A DNA stretch of 45,405 bases from Legionellales bacterium (GTDB taxonomy: Bacteria > Pseudomonadota > Gammaproteobacteria > Eutrophobiales > Eutrophobiaceae), in contig NZJM01000031.1 of assembly GCA_002692205.1 (NCBI GenBank), forward strand, positions 1 through 45,405, written 5' to 3'. The notes under the pieces were generated by a model. The model saw only the letters and a program-made list of their open reading frames with translations. It did no database searches and was not told the DNA's origin. The position numbers and the translations under genes were made by a program. Of the stretch, positions 32,847-41,810 are shown one piece after another; position 1 is the stretch's first letter, and every line of letters starts with the position of its first letter.

Positions 32847-33617
32847 ATGAGGATAACAATCATAATGTTATTAAAAATAATTTTTATACTCGCTACCGTT
32901 AGTTTAAATTCATATGTTTATGCTGAGAAAGAATATGATGCTATTGAATTTCGGGAACTTAATCTATCGCTGATTGCCGCAGCTAAGGATGGGGATATCA
33001 ATGGTGTAAAACAGCATCTTGATGAGGGTGCTTCGATTAAGGCACGAAATAGATTTGGTAATACCGCACTAATTTCAGCAACACGAGCCGGTGCTTTAGA
33101 TATTGTTAAATTACTTGTTGAGAGGGGTGCGATTGTCGATATGGTTAATACTAATGCAGAGACAGCATTAATGAATGCCGCTTCTCGAGGTTATGAGGAT
33201 ATTGTACGGTATTTAATTGATAAAAATGCCAATATTAATAAACTTAGTGTCAAAAATATTTCAGCGCTTATGGAAGCAGTATTTGCTGGGCATGAAGCTA
33301 TTGTAAAAATTCTTCTTGGACTTTATGCGGATGTTAGTGTGATTGATTATTCTGGAAAGAATGCATTAAATTATGCATCAGCTAATGGCGATGTTTCTAT
33401 AATCAAATTATTAGTTGAACATGGTGCAGATTTAAATATTCAAACAGAGAATGATTTGACTTCATTGATGTGGGCAACGGGCTATGGGAAAACTGAAGCG
33501 GTAAAAGCTCTTTTACAATTAGGCGCAGATAAATCGTTGAGAGATAATCGAGGTCTTACTGCATTAATGATAGCTGAAGAAAATAATTACAAAGAAATTA
33601 TCAAGTTACTTAAGTAG
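32847..33617 (+). CDS. exported ankyrin-repeat protein
   Basis: A 256-residue protein with a signal peptide ending in LNSYVYA. It has about seven ankyrin repeats of 33 residues, for example NTALISATRAGALDIVKLLVERGA and LTSLMWATGYGKTEAVKALLQLGA. An alternative start at 32865 (MLLKIIF) has GAGGAT upstream and is also possible. Ankyrin proteins bind other proteins; periplasmic ones are often inhibitors or protective partners, as with AnkB of Pseudomonas near catalase. Its partner may be the upstream lipoprotein. Confidence 0.87.
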   Translation: MRITIIMLLKIIFILATVSLNSYVYAEKEYDAIEFRELNLSLIAAAKDGDINGVKQHLDEGASIKARNRFGNTALISATRAGALDIVKLLVERGAIVDMVNTNAETALMNAASRGYEDIVRYLIDKNANINKLSVKNISALMEAVFAGHEAIVKILLGLYADVSVIDYSGKNALNYASANGDVSIIKLLVEHGADLNIQTENDLTSLMWATGYGKTEAVKALLQLGADKSLRDNRGLTALMIAEENNYKEIIKLLK

Positions 33618-33637
33618 TAAGCAATAATACTAAATTA

Positions 33638-34234
33638 CTATGGCTTAAAACCTGCCAGATAATCTGCAAGAGCTTCAATTTCATCATCAGGCGTATCAGC
33701 AAACAATGAGTTTTTTGCAGCAGAGTTTGTACGTACTTTATTTTTGAAATCAAGCATTATCTTTTTCAGATATTCATAATTCTGACCCGATAATCTTGGT
33801 GTTCCACTTGCTCCTTCAAAACCTCCGAGATGGCATTGTACACACTGACCTGCTGTTATGCCTTTTTTTGCAATATCTGTTTTCTTTGGGTCTGATTGAT
33901 ATTTAGTTTCTGGCCAGGCCTGATCGGAAAAATAACCTGCTAGTATTTTCATTTCATCTTTGTTTAAGTCTTGACCCATAGCCGCCATAACTTCATTTTT
34001 ACGCAGACCTGATTTCAGATCTTTAAGTTGAACATAATTATAATAAAAGTTTTGTCCAGCGAGAATTGGGTAAACAGGCATAATTGTATTACCTGCATCA
34101 CCATGACATGAAACACATAACTGTATTTTACCTTTCATTTTTGCATCCATTTCTGAAGAGCCAGTTTCCTCAGCTCGCAGTGTTACTAAACAAAAAAGAG
34201 TTAATAATATAGTGATGATATTTTTTTGGAACAT
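33638..34234 (-). CDS. di-haem cytochrome c (c4/c553-like)
   Basis: A 198-residue exported protein (signal MFQKNIITILLTLFCLVTLRAEE) with two haem sites, LCVSCHGDAGN and QCVQCHLGG. Probable Met ligands are in VMAAMG in the first half. The two halves repeat the pattern C-x2-CH...L.GQN-Y...L.D...G.R, as in cytochrome c4. It lies downstream of the PQQ dehydrogenase on the same strand, 122 bases away and after a strong terminator. So it may have its own promoter while still serving as electron acceptor for the quinoprotein. Confidence 0.88.
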   Translation of the reverse strand: MFQKNIITILLTLFCLVTLRAEETGSSEMDAKMKGKIQLCVSCHGDAGNTIMPVYPILAGQNFYYNYVQLKDLKSGLRKNEVMAAMGQDLNKDEMKILAGYFSDQAWPETKYQSDPKKTDIAKKGITAGQCVQCHLGGFEGASGTPRLSGQNYEYLKKIMLDFKNKVRTNSAAKNSLFADTPDDEIEALADYLAGFKP

Positions 34235-34302
34235 AATTGATACCTTAGTTTTATTATAATTAAGACTAGTCGTAATCTAGAATTGTTCAATGACTGTAGT
34301 AA

Positions 34303-34336
34303 TTAAAAAAAACGGCCGCCTCGCGGCAGCCGTTTA
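34303..34336 (-). terminator. strong Rho-independent terminator after the PQQ dehydrogenase
   Basis: On the minus strand AACGGCTGCC, a GCGA tetraloop and GGCGGCCGTT form a 10-bp stem (one G-T pair) followed by eight T. It ends the PQQ dehydrogenase transcript before the cytochrome gene. Confidence 0.9.
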
Positions 34337-34355
34337 TTAACGCACATTGAAAAAA

Positions 34356-36044
34356 TTATTTCAATTTGTAGGCAATAATTTCATTACCACGTTTTGAGTT
34401 AATTTGTGCATTACCACCAGAACCAACAACGATGTACTGCTCGCCACCAACATTGTATGATGATGGAGGTGCATTAACACCTGCATTGGTTTGGTCTTGC
34501 CACATTAATTCACCGGTAGTTGAGTTATAAGCTTTGAAAAGCCCATTTGCTTCACCAGTAAATACTAAACCGCCACCAGTAGCTAAAATACCACCGATCA
34601 TTGGCTGTTGAGTTTTAACTTTCCACTTGATTGCTCCAGTGTTGTAGTTAACCGCTGTGACATTACCCCATTGCTCTTCAGATGGAATAACTTTGAAAGC
34701 ACCACCTAACCATAGCTTACCGCCAGGGTATGGAGTGGCTTCCACATGATAGGTCATTGGCTGATGAAGGTTGATGGCATAAGTCAATTCTTGACTTGCA
34801 TCAATCGCCATTGGCGACCATTCAACACCACCATTCGCACCAGGTAACATACGTTCGCCATCTTTGGTTGGAAGAACCCAACGATTTTCCTGTGAGACCA
34901 TCGCTTCAGAATGACGAATCAAGCTGCAGTCAGATGCACGATGAACATAAACATAGCCAGTTTTTCCGCCATGTAGAACACCCTTAACGGTTGAACCATC
35001 ATTGTCTTTAACAGAAGTCAAAATTGGAGGACTTACCGCATCCAAATCCCAAACATCATGAGCGATGTATTGGAAATGGCAACGCTTTTCACCTGAATCA
35101 AGGTCAATTGCGACCAGTGAGTTGGTGTAAAGGTTGTCCCCAGGACGAATCGCACCATAGAGATCAGGTGAAGGGTTACCAACTACAAAGTAAACCATTC
35201 CGTTATCACGGTCGATAGCCATGTTTTGCCATACGCCACCACCAAGAGTTTTATATGGATCACCTAATTTCTTAAGCGCAGCTTTTTCTGCAGCGATATC
35301 ACGATGCATGTGTAAACCAGTTGCATCTCTTTCTTCCCAAGTACCAACAGAATTTTCTGGGATACTATGGAAGGTCCAGATTAATTTACCAGTTTTAGCA
35401 TCAAACGCTTTTACGAAACCGCGGATACCATATTCACCACCGTTGGTACCGATAAGAACCTTACCGTCTGCAACAGTTGGCGCCATGGTTTCACTATAAC
35501 CAAGCTCTGGATCTGCAATTTGGGTTTCCCAAACTTTTTTACCAGATGCCGCATTAATAGCAACTAACTTCGCATCCAAGGTTCCCATGTAAAGCATACC
35601 CTCATAAGGGAAAACTCCACGGTTATTTGGTCCGCAACAATAAGTGGTGATAGGACCCATCTTATGTTTGAAGTGCCATTTTTGTTTACCAGTTTTAGCA
35701 TCAAGCGCATATACATGGTTAAAAGAAGATGTTACGTACATTGTGCCATCTACAATAATTGGAGATGTTTCTAATGAATCGACAACTTCCATTTTAAATG
35801 ACCATGCACGTGCCAAATCTCCCACGGTTTCGCGGTTGATTGATTGCGCTGGATAGAAACGGGTTTGATCATAGTTACCGTTGGTATGAAGAAAGTTATT
35901 TGCATCACCGGCAGCATGGTCAAGCATGTCTTGTGTGACCGTTTTCATGTTGCCGTATAGTGTATCTGCTGCAAAAGCCTGACCTATACCTAAGGTAAGT
36001 ACGACTGCTCCCACTACTGATGTGAGTCTTTTTATATTAGTCAT
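34356..36044 (-). CDS. PQQ-dependent alcohol dehydrogenase, lanthanide-type Asp present
   Basis: Start at the ATG of MTNIKRL (36044, AGGT upstream) giving 562 residues and a signal peptide ending GQAFAAD. The eight-bladed propeller W-motifs recur ([32 protein letters not shown]). The vicinal disulfide CC is at 136-137 (TYCCGPN). Metal ligands by family alignment are E204 (GGEYG), N290 (VGNPSP) and the catalytic D333 in HDVWDLDA. D335, two residues on, is the extra Asp typical of lanthanide-using XoxF/ExaF enzymes; calcium MxaF has Ala there. It oxidises an alcohol in the periplasm and passes electrons to cytochrome c. GC and codon use are richer than its surroundings, as for a highly expressed gene. 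Substrate is unknown. Confidence 0.87.
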   Translation of the reverse strand: MTNIKRLTSVVGAVVLTLGIGQAFAADTLYGNMKTVTQDMLDHAAGDANNFLHTNGNYDQTRFYPAQSINRETVGDLARAWSFKMEVVDSLETSPIIVDGTMYVTSSFNHVYALDAKTGKQKWHFKHKMGPITTYCCGPNNRGVFPYEGMLYMGTLDAKLVAINAASGKKVWETQIADPELGYSETMAPTVADGKVLIGTNGGEYGIRGFVKAFDAKTGKLIWTFHSIPENSVGTWEERDATGLHMHRDIAAEKAALKKLGDPYKTLGGGVWQNMAIDRDNGMVYFVVGNPSPDLYGAIRPGDNLYTNSLVAIDLDSGEKRCHFQYIAHDVWDLDAVSPPILTSVKDNDGSTVKGVLHGGKTGYVYVHRASDCSLIRHSEAMVSQENRWVLPTKDGERMLPGANGGVEWSPMAIDASQELTYAINLHQPMTYHVEATPYPGGKLWLGGAFKVIPSEEQWGNVTAVNYNTGAIKWKVKTQQPMIGGILATGGGLVFTGEANGLFKAYNSTTGELMWQDQTNAGVNAPPSSYNVGGEQYIVVGSGGNAQINSKRGNEIIAYKLK

Positions 36045-36076
36045 ATAGATTAACCTCATCCAGTTAGGATTTATTA

Positions 36077-36094
36077 TTTATAATTAATTATAAA
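36077..36094. promoter_or_regulatory. 18-bp AT palindrome upstream of the PQQ dehydrogenase
   Basis: TTTATAATTAATTATAAA is a perfect palindrome 33 to 50 bases before the start codon at 36044, overlapping where a -10 element could lie. Base composition makes chance palindromes plausible, so this is tentative. Confidence 0.3.
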
Positions 36095-36125
36095 GTAGAG
36101 GATTTATCATTCTCTCCTCCTCTGT

Positions 36126-36152
36126 TGCATCGAAGGGTTGCCCTTCAATGCA
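36126..36152. promoter_or_regulatory. 12-bp inverted repeat in the PQQ dehydrogenase upstream region
   Basis: TGCATCGAAGGG and CCCTTCAATGCA (one mismatch) surround TTG, and the pair is flanked on both sides by CCTCTG. No T-tract follows on either strand. It is GC-richer than the surrounding 225-base spacer, and may be an operator or a 5'-UTR stabilising hairpin. Confidence 0.5.
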
Positions 36153-36286
36153 CCTCTGAGGATATCAAGAAATATGAAATTTTCCCAGTTTGATCAGGAC
36201 ATATATCTTTCTTTAGAGTGAGGATTTAATGTTAAGGGAAGTATCTCTTTGTTTTTATTGATTTTAAATGGTTTTAGAGTACTAAT

Positions 36287-37222
36287 TCAGTTTCTAGAAG
36301 AGGCGACAGCAGCCACTGTTAATGCCCAAATCTTATTTTCCGAATCCTCAGTGAGGTCAATGATTCCAAAAATATGGTCAAGGGTTTCCTCTCGGGTTTT
36401 TATGTTTTTAAGTTCATTTTGCGCATCAAGTAAAATTGTGAGTGCTGTGAGTTGCTGTGCTGGATTATCAATTTTACGTGTCACTAGCTTTGCTTCAGAA
36501 ATTGCTGTTTCTGATTTTTCTTGATTACCAATTAGACCGGATGCAGCAGCAAAATTTGAGTAGGCCGCAACTCTTGGTAGATTGATAGCCATTGTACTTA
36601 TTCCCTTCTCAATACCATTGAGTACACTGTTCGCGGCTTCATTGTTCTCAAGCTTTGCATGTAACCAGGCTGTGGACGAAACCAGCAATAGTTGCGCCTC
36701 TGGTTGGGATATTAATCTAACCATCGCAGTAAGTGAGTCAGTAATCAATTTAGCTTGTTTTAAGTTTCCCGATTCAATTTGATTATAGCCAATGCCAAAA
36801 AGAATTACGGCGCGATCAAAATGATCGCTTATACGAATTGTTTCCGCACTTGCTTCTTTACCAAGTGCCTCCGATTTTTCTTGGTTACCATTGTTAGCAT
36901 AAATAAGTGACATATCGCCCATAATACTTGCTCGTGCAAATGCACTGCTAACTTTTGATACATCACCGATTTCTTTAAGTAGTTTGATCGCTTTGTCATT
37001 CGAACCAATTGCTGACCAAGTAGACGCAATAATAGCTTGGTTTATTTTTCTTTTGTCATCGTCGTTAATTCCATTTGCTAGTTTTTCAGCTTTAGCTACC
37101 AGACATTCTGATACTGGGACGTCATTACATATTTCAGATAATTGTTTGGATTGCGCGTTAGATGATAAAAATAGTAATGCTGGGACTACTGTTAGTGTTT
37201 TTAAAATAAATTTAATATTCAT
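36287..37222 (-). CDS. exported helical-repeat (TPR-like) protein of unknown function
   Basis: A 311-residue protein with a signal peptide (MNIKFILKTLTVVPALLFLSSNAQS) and two Cys soon after it (ICNDVPVSECLVAKAEKLA). The rest is built of helical pairs of about 40 residues containing A.A...A.IG...KA..LL, for example GDMSLIYANNGNQEKSEALGKEA and AAASGLIGNQEKSETAISEAKLV, so a TPR-type solenoid is likely. An AAAGG site precedes the ATG. It is 13 bases downstream of the alpha/beta hydrolase and probably co-transcribed with it. No function assigned. Confidence 0.7.
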   Translation of the reverse strand: MNIKFILKTLTVVPALLFLSSNAQSKQLSEICNDVPVSECLVAKAEKLANGINDDDKRKINQAIIASTWSAIGSNDKAIKLLKEIGDVSKVSSAFARASIMGDMSLIYANNGNQEKSEALGKEASAETIRISDHFDRAVILFGIGYNQIESGNLKQAKLITDSLTAMVRLISQPEAQLLLVSSTAWLHAKLENNEAANSVLNGIEKGISTMAINLPRVAAYSNFAAASGLIGNQEKSETAISEAKLVTRKIDNPAQQLTALTILLDAQNELKNIKTREETLDHIFGIIDLTEDSENKIWALTVAAVASSRN

Positions 37223-37235
37223 GTTTTTTTTACCT

Positions 37236-38153
37236 TTATTTTTTACCTATTATTGATCTAATTTCGGAAAGGATAAGCTCGGGCTGCTCAAGATGGATAT
37301 GATGACCGCTTCCATTTGCTATCAACAAACGCCCTTTTGGGGTTGATCTTGATAGTTTGGTTTGTAGTTCCAGCCATATTTCTTCCATATTTATGAACAT
37401 CGGATTATCCCAAATTTGTTTCCCGTGTGTTATTACTGATAAGGGGATATCAGGCATTTTAGCTGCATTTAATGTTTCCTCGGTACTGATATGCATGTTG
37501 CGCAATTCATTAAACATACTCGATACGGCTTCATCAGATCTAACTAATTCATAGGCAATATCTTTGTACTTCGTTGGCATTCCTTCGGTAACCTGGTCTT
37601 TACTGCCAAGTAGAAATCGTGTTGTATTCATAGTAGGAATTTCAATACCAGCATCTTCAAATCTCTTGTACTGTTCTGCATGTATTGAATCAATGAGTAT
37701 TAGCCCCATTACGTCTTTGGGATTTGTTCGCGCAAAATATTGCATATTTAATCCACCAAAAGAATGCCCAACAAGAATATACGGAGGTTCTTTTTTCGCG
37801 ATTTTTAATATTTTAATCAACTCGCTTACGATTCGATCGCTTGTTCTTGGTTTAATTCCCATTTCACTCCAACCATATCCGGAGCGGTCATAACTACAAG
37901 CTTGAGTTAATTCACCTGCGCGTGACTGAACATTTATCCAATCCAAATGTGAACCACCGACACCACTATCAAAAACAATGATTGGCGAACCTTCGCCCAC
38001 ACAGTGTAGATGAATTTTGTTGGTTTCAAGACTAATGAATTGTCCAGGAGGGGCGGCAGTCTCAGTGTTAGTTTCGGCCAGGGCAGGCAGTGATAACCAC
38101 AAGGCAATGAAAATAGCTAGAAAATGTCTAGTAGCGAGTAACAATTTGTACAT
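37236..38153 (-). CDS. exported alpha/beta hydrolase (copy 2)
   Basis: A 305-residue protein with signal peptide (FLAIFIALWLSLPALAETN), nucleophile elbow LVGHSFGGLNMQYFA and His in NGSGHHIHLEQPELI. PPGQFISLETNKIHLHCVGEGSPIIVFDSGVG and ACSYDRSGYGWSEMG align along their length with copy 1 at 29134-30042, so the two are paralogues. It precedes the TPR-like gene. It is an esterase/lipase-like enzyme of unknown substrate. Confidence 0.85.
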   Translation of the reverse strand: MYKLLLATRHFLAIFIALWLSLPALAETNTETAAPPGQFISLETNKIHLHCVGEGSPIIVFDSGVGGSHLDWINVQSRAGELTQACSYDRSGYGWSEMGIKPRTSDRIVSELIKILKIAKKEPPYILVGHSFGGLNMQYFARTNPKDVMGLILIDSIHAEQYKRFEDAGIEIPTMNTTRFLLGSKDQVTEGMPTKYKDIAYELVRSDEAVSSMFNELRNMHISTEETLNAAKMPDIPLSVITHGKQIWDNPMFINMEEIWLELQTKLSRSTPKGRLLIANGSGHHIHLEQPELILSEIRSIIGKK

Positions 38154-38258
38154 CCATTCAGTAATAACCTTTCCTTATACAGAGGTTAAAGGAGTATAGA
38201 TAGTGTTCAGGGCTTTTGTCCTAGTTATTTGTTATTTTTTCTCGATGATAAACAGCTG

Positions 38259-38963
38259 CTATACGTCACTTTTAAATCGTTCTGCGTTAATCTGTTCGTA
38301 TTCTTCTATCTCTCCTTTGCCAAAAAATGCCCAAAATGGCTCGGGAATTTCTAATGCACGTTGTGTAGCCTCTCGTGCATCAATTCGGTCGAGCCAGGCC
38401 TGAAGATGGTGAAGTTTCTCAATAGAGACATTCGCCCAGTAGTAGGCACGCGCCCATGGATAGGTTGCAATATCAGCAATTGTATATTCATCTGCGACTA
38501 AATACTCACGATCTACTAAATGTTTATCTAGTATCTCCATTAAGCGCCGACTCTCGTTAACATAACGCTTAATTGCAAAAGGGTTCTCCTCTCCAAGCTT
38601 AGCTGCGATACGTTGAAAATACATTGCTTGCCCCATCATCGGACCAATGTTTGCCATCTGAAACATCAGCCACTGCAATGTTTGTGATTTATCATTTGAG
38701 TTTTGAGGAAGAAATTTATCGTATTTTTCAGCCAAGTACCAAAGGATTGCCCCCGACTCAAATACTATAAAGTTATTGTTAGAGCGGTCTACTATGGTTG
38801 GGATACGTCCATTAGGATTTAGTTTGAGGTACTCTTTTTCTTTTTGCTCTCTTTTATCAAAGTTGATTGCAGTAATATCATATTCAACATTGGCTTCCTC
38901 CAAAAATATAATTGGTTTCCATCCATTTGAGGTTGGAGCGGTATACACGTGAATATCTTTCAT
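38259..38963 (-). CDS. glutathione S-transferase family protein (YfcG/YghU-like)
   Basis: A 234-residue cytoplasmic protein. The thioredoxin-like N-terminal domain has MKDIHVYTAPTSNGWKPIIFLEEANVEYD, the conserved cis-Pro in GRIPTIVD and the glutathione-binding FESGAILWYLAEKY. The helical C-terminal domain has EYLVADEYTIADIATYPWA (N-capping box). The TSNGWKPIIFLEE start, with Asn instead of a Ser/Cys nucleophile, resembles YfcG-type disulfide-bond reductases. Single gene; promoter region between it and the autotransporter is short (35 bases). Confidence 0.9.
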   Translation of the reverse strand: MKDIHVYTAPTSNGWKPIIFLEEANVEYDITAINFDKREQKEKEYLKLNPNGRIPTIVDRSNNNFIVFESGAILWYLAEKYDKFLPQNSNDKSQTLQWLMFQMANIGPMMGQAMYFQRIAAKLGEENPFAIKRYVNESRRLMEILDKHLVDREYLVADEYTIADIATYPWARAYYWANVSIEKLHHLQAWLDRIDAREATQRALEIPEPFWAFFGKGEIEEYEQINAERFKSDV

Positions 38964-38998
38964 GGTTACGAATTATGCAGAAGTTTAAAATAATTTTC

Positions 38999-40933
38999 TT
39001 AGAAGATAGCTTGTAATCTTAAGAGGCCTGTAACATTTTTTTCACCGCCGCCGGCTCTTCCGTGTTCAAAATCGGCGACTAGATTCATCTGGTTAGTAAT
39101 TGTAATTTGCGCATTTATTCCAACATAGCCCCCATAAACACTATCATCGCTCGCATTAGGAATCCGAAAATCTGTGCCTGCTAAATTCAAATCAATATCC
39201 GCATTATCAGAATAACGTGCTTTAGTTCCAGCTCGAAATTCAACCCCACCCTTTTCAAAAAAAGGATACGCTACAGCCAATTGTAATTGTCCAGTTAATG
39301 CGTGAACATTGCGATTATCAACAACTAGATTTGAACGTGTGGTACCCGATTCTGCATAATCCTCATACCAACCTCCGCTGTAGGAGAGCGTTGCTGAGGG
39401 ACGTAGCTCAATTCTTTCATCTATACTATAAGCAGAACTTAATGTGAATGACGGGCTGATAAAAAAACTGGAGAATTCAGCTTGTGCGGTTTCAAAACCA
39501 TTTATGTTGTCAACTACTGCACGGTCATTCTCGTGTTCTTCATAACCTGCCATTAAGACCGTTGTTAAATTTATTCTTCCAAGGAAATATTGACTGTAAG
39601 CACCAACAAAAAAACTATCGCTGTCGGTATCAACTGATCTAATCCGACCAAACTTATCTCCCGTGGTTTTTACTGTTGAGTTAACAAAACCACCCAGTAA
39701 CCCAATACGTGCTTTATAAAAACTTACTTCATAACCACCGCTAAAGCCAACGTAGTTATGTTCATAGGCGAGGGCGATGCCTTCTAAATCACGTTCCCGC
39801 ATCGTACCCAACATGCTCCCCCAAATTTGTGGAGCACGTTCTTGAAATACCATTCCAGATGTAAGTTCCGATGTGGCAACTTGTATTGGTTTTAATGCTT
39901 CATGATGAGATAAACGTTGGTTGATCACATTATGCACAGCAAATGTGGTGTCACTGAGTACCGCACTACTGACTGATTGACCGGTTGGGTCAACCATAGT
40001 TACCACATCACCGACTAACAAACCATTACCATTAATAATATTAATTGTTTCGACATCAGTTAAGGTCAGTGTTGATGAATTATTTGCGCCCGAGATATTA
40101 ACCGTATCGGTACCCGCATCCAAATCAATGGTACCGATGATCTGCGAACCGGAAAGTAAATTTAGTGTCTCAGCGTTATCACTTCCGTCTATTGCTGCGG
40201 TCGCTGATTGTTCACCCGAGATAAGCCCGCTGTTGTTAATCGTAGTACCGCTAGCGTTCACTAATAAAATACCCACAGAACCACTTCCCGTTACCCTTAT
40301 TATATTGTTATTAGTAATAGTGGGATTCACTCCCGTTCCTACATTTTTGCCAACAATAATAGCACTGGCATTATTTGCCGATGCGGTAATGGTACCGTTA
40401 TTAGTAACTCGATCACCATCACCCTCTGTGAAAACATTTTGAGTACTTCCAGTTGTTTCCAATGTTCCGTTGTTTGTAATTGAACCGTTATCACCAAAAT
40501 TGATCACAGTTTCGCCACTTGAACCTGATGTTGTAATATTGCCATTATTGATGAAAGTGAAGTTAGACCCACTGTTTTGAGCCACACCATCACCATTTTC
40601 TTGGGAGACGGTAATCGAACCATTATTAATTACGGTAATGTTTGATTGGTTCCCTATCGCAATACAGTCGACTTTTTTTCTACAGATGATCGAACCATTA
40701 TTGGTGACGGTGACGTTATCAGCAGTAATTGATACCGCTTTTCTTTGAGCGGTACCGCTGGTGTCAATAATGCCACCGGAGATAATCAAACCCGTGGCAC
40801 CGTCAACACTCAGAGTTTGAGTGGCGGTTACCGTCTCACCATCTGAGATGGTGAAAGATAGTGCCGGTGATACCGCAGCAATCATGCCACTAAATAACAG
40901 GGCTCGTTTTGAATTTTTAGAAAACCTATACAT
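38999..40933 (-). CDS. autotransporter (type Va secretion) with beta-helix passenger
   Basis: A 644-residue protein with a signal peptide (RALLFSGMIAAVSPALSFTISDG). The passenger (about 50-290) consists of about seven repeats of roughly 24 residues centred on TNNGxI (VTNNGSI, VINNGSI, FINNGNI, ITNNGTL, VTNNGTI), typical of a beta-helix. One repeat carries two Cys (IICRKKVDC). The last about 270 residues form an autotransporter beta-barrel (YEHNYVGFSGGYEVSFYK; GYVGINAQITI) ending in Phe (LLRLQAIF). The passenger is small; no protease or lipase domain is seen, so an adhesin-like or unknown surface role is likely. Confidence 0.88.
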   Translation of the reverse strand: MYRFSKNSKRALLFSGMIAAVSPALSFTISDGETVTATQTLSVDGATGLIISGGIIDTSGTAQRKAVSITADNVTVTNNGSIICRKKVDCIAIGNQSNITVINNGSITVSQENGDGVAQNSGSNFTFINNGNITTSGSSGETVINFGDNGSITNNGTLETTGSTQNVFTEGDGDRVTNNGTITASANNASAIIVGKNVGTGVNPTITNNNIIRVTGSGSVGILLVNASGTTINNSGLISGEQSATAAIDGSDNAETLNLLSGSQIIGTIDLDAGTDTVNISGANNSSTLTLTDVETINIINGNGLLVGDVVTMVDPTGQSVSSAVLSDTTFAVHNVINQRLSHHEALKPIQVATSELTSGMVFQERAPQIWGSMLGTMRERDLEGIALAYEHNYVGFSGGYEVSFYKARIGLLGGFVNSTVKTTGDKFGRIRSVDTDSDSFFVGAYSQYFLGRINLTTVLMAGYEEHENDRAVVDNINGFETAQAEFSSFFISPSFTLSSAYSIDERIELRPSATLSYSGGWYEDYAESGTTRSNLVVDNRNVHALTGQLQLAVAYPFFEKGGVEFRAGTKARYSDNADIDLNLAGTDFRIPNASDDSVYGGYVGINAQITITNQMNLVADFEHGRAGGGEKNVTGLLRLQAIF

Positions 40934-41027
40934 AGCCAGATATTATGCAATATTTTCTCTACTTTATGTTAGAAAATTATTACAAGCTGCTGATTTTCAT
41001 ATTAAATAAATAACGATCTTAAACTTA

Positions 41028-41786
41028 CTAACGACCTATATGGGTGGATTTTCGGGCGACATCACATCGCTCACAAGAGCGAAAATGGCGAACGTAAAAA
41101 CATAAAAGATCCCAAAAGTTCTTCAACCTGTTTTTGAAATAAATTTCACGATATTGTGCTGGATCCGGATCCATTATGAAATTTCGGAAGTAAGTCCACA
41201 TAGATTCAGGACTATCACCGCCCTCGCCAAAATCTATACGCCCCGACATAATGTTGCGGAAATAGTGTTTGGGATAATCGCGTGCCAAGGTTTGGGTCGC
41301 GTTGTAAAGTCCGGCTTTGGATGAATAGTAATCAACATGTCTTTCATGCCCACTAAGCGCTCTCCCGGCAAGCACATTGATGATTTTCTTACCATGGTTC
41401 CTGCCTCGATTCAGAGTGTATTTAATGCAGTAAAGCCCCCCTGCACAATTGACCATATAACTTTCCTTAATCCTTTCGTCGTCAGCGTTGTTAACAAAAT
41501 CGCTGAAACCTGAAATGGTGGTCACTGCGGCATTATTAATGAGCACATCAATTTCTCCCTGTTCGTCATGGATTTGCTCGAATATTTTTCTCACTGATAG
41601 TGGGTCAGAAAGCACCACCCGATGAACAATCGACGATGATTCGTGATCAATTTTTAGTTTCGATGGATCAGAAGTGAGTAAGATGGGCGTAATCTGAGGT
41701 TCTGCCAACAACCGCTTGGCTAAAAAGTTTCCTAATCGCCCACCGGCTCCCGTCAAAACTACAACCTGATTCTTGGCCTCGCCCAC
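41028..41786 (-). CDS. SDR-family oxidoreductase with Cys-containing C-terminal tail
   Basis: A 252-residue Rossmann protein: VVVLTGAGGRLGNFLAKRLL (TGxxGxxG), DVLINNAAVTT (NNAA), and VDYYSSKAGLYN, where the YxxxK can be read. The Ser expected about 13 residues earlier is in LAGRALSG. The last 50 residues (LKNFWDLLCFYVRHFRSCERCDV) contain three Cys and are unusual for SDRs. It follows the radical SAM gene by 24 bases on the same strand and shares its higher GC. Nucleotide-sugar or surface-glycan modification is possible but unproven. Confidence 0.8.
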   Translation of the reverse strand: MGEAKNQVVVLTGAGGRLGNFLAKRLLAEPQITPILLTSDPSKLKIDHESSSIVHRVVLSDPLSVRKIFEQIHDEQGEIDVLINNAAVTTISGFSDFVNNADDERIKESYMVNCAGGLYCIKYTLNRGRNHGKKIINVLAGRALSGHERHVDYYSSKAGLYNATQTLARDYPKHYFRNIMSGRIDFGEGGDSPESMWTYFRNFIMDPDPAQYREIYFKNRLKNFWDLLCFYVRHFRSCERCDVARKSTHIGR

Positions 41787-41810
41787 AATTACATGGGGCC
41801 TTTACTGACT

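Noticed and set aside
34796-35856. Plus-strand ORFs inside the PQQ dehydrogenase
   Set aside because: Long antisense frames produced by the gene's GC and codon bias; the minus-strand protein is unambiguous.
36126-36152. Inverted repeat taken as a terminator of the TPR-like gene
   Set aside because: It is 135 bases past that gene's stop and lacks a T-tract on either strand.
40128-40442. 104-residue plus-strand ORF inside the autotransporter
   Set aside because: Low-complexity antisense reading of the Asn/Thr/Gly repeat region.
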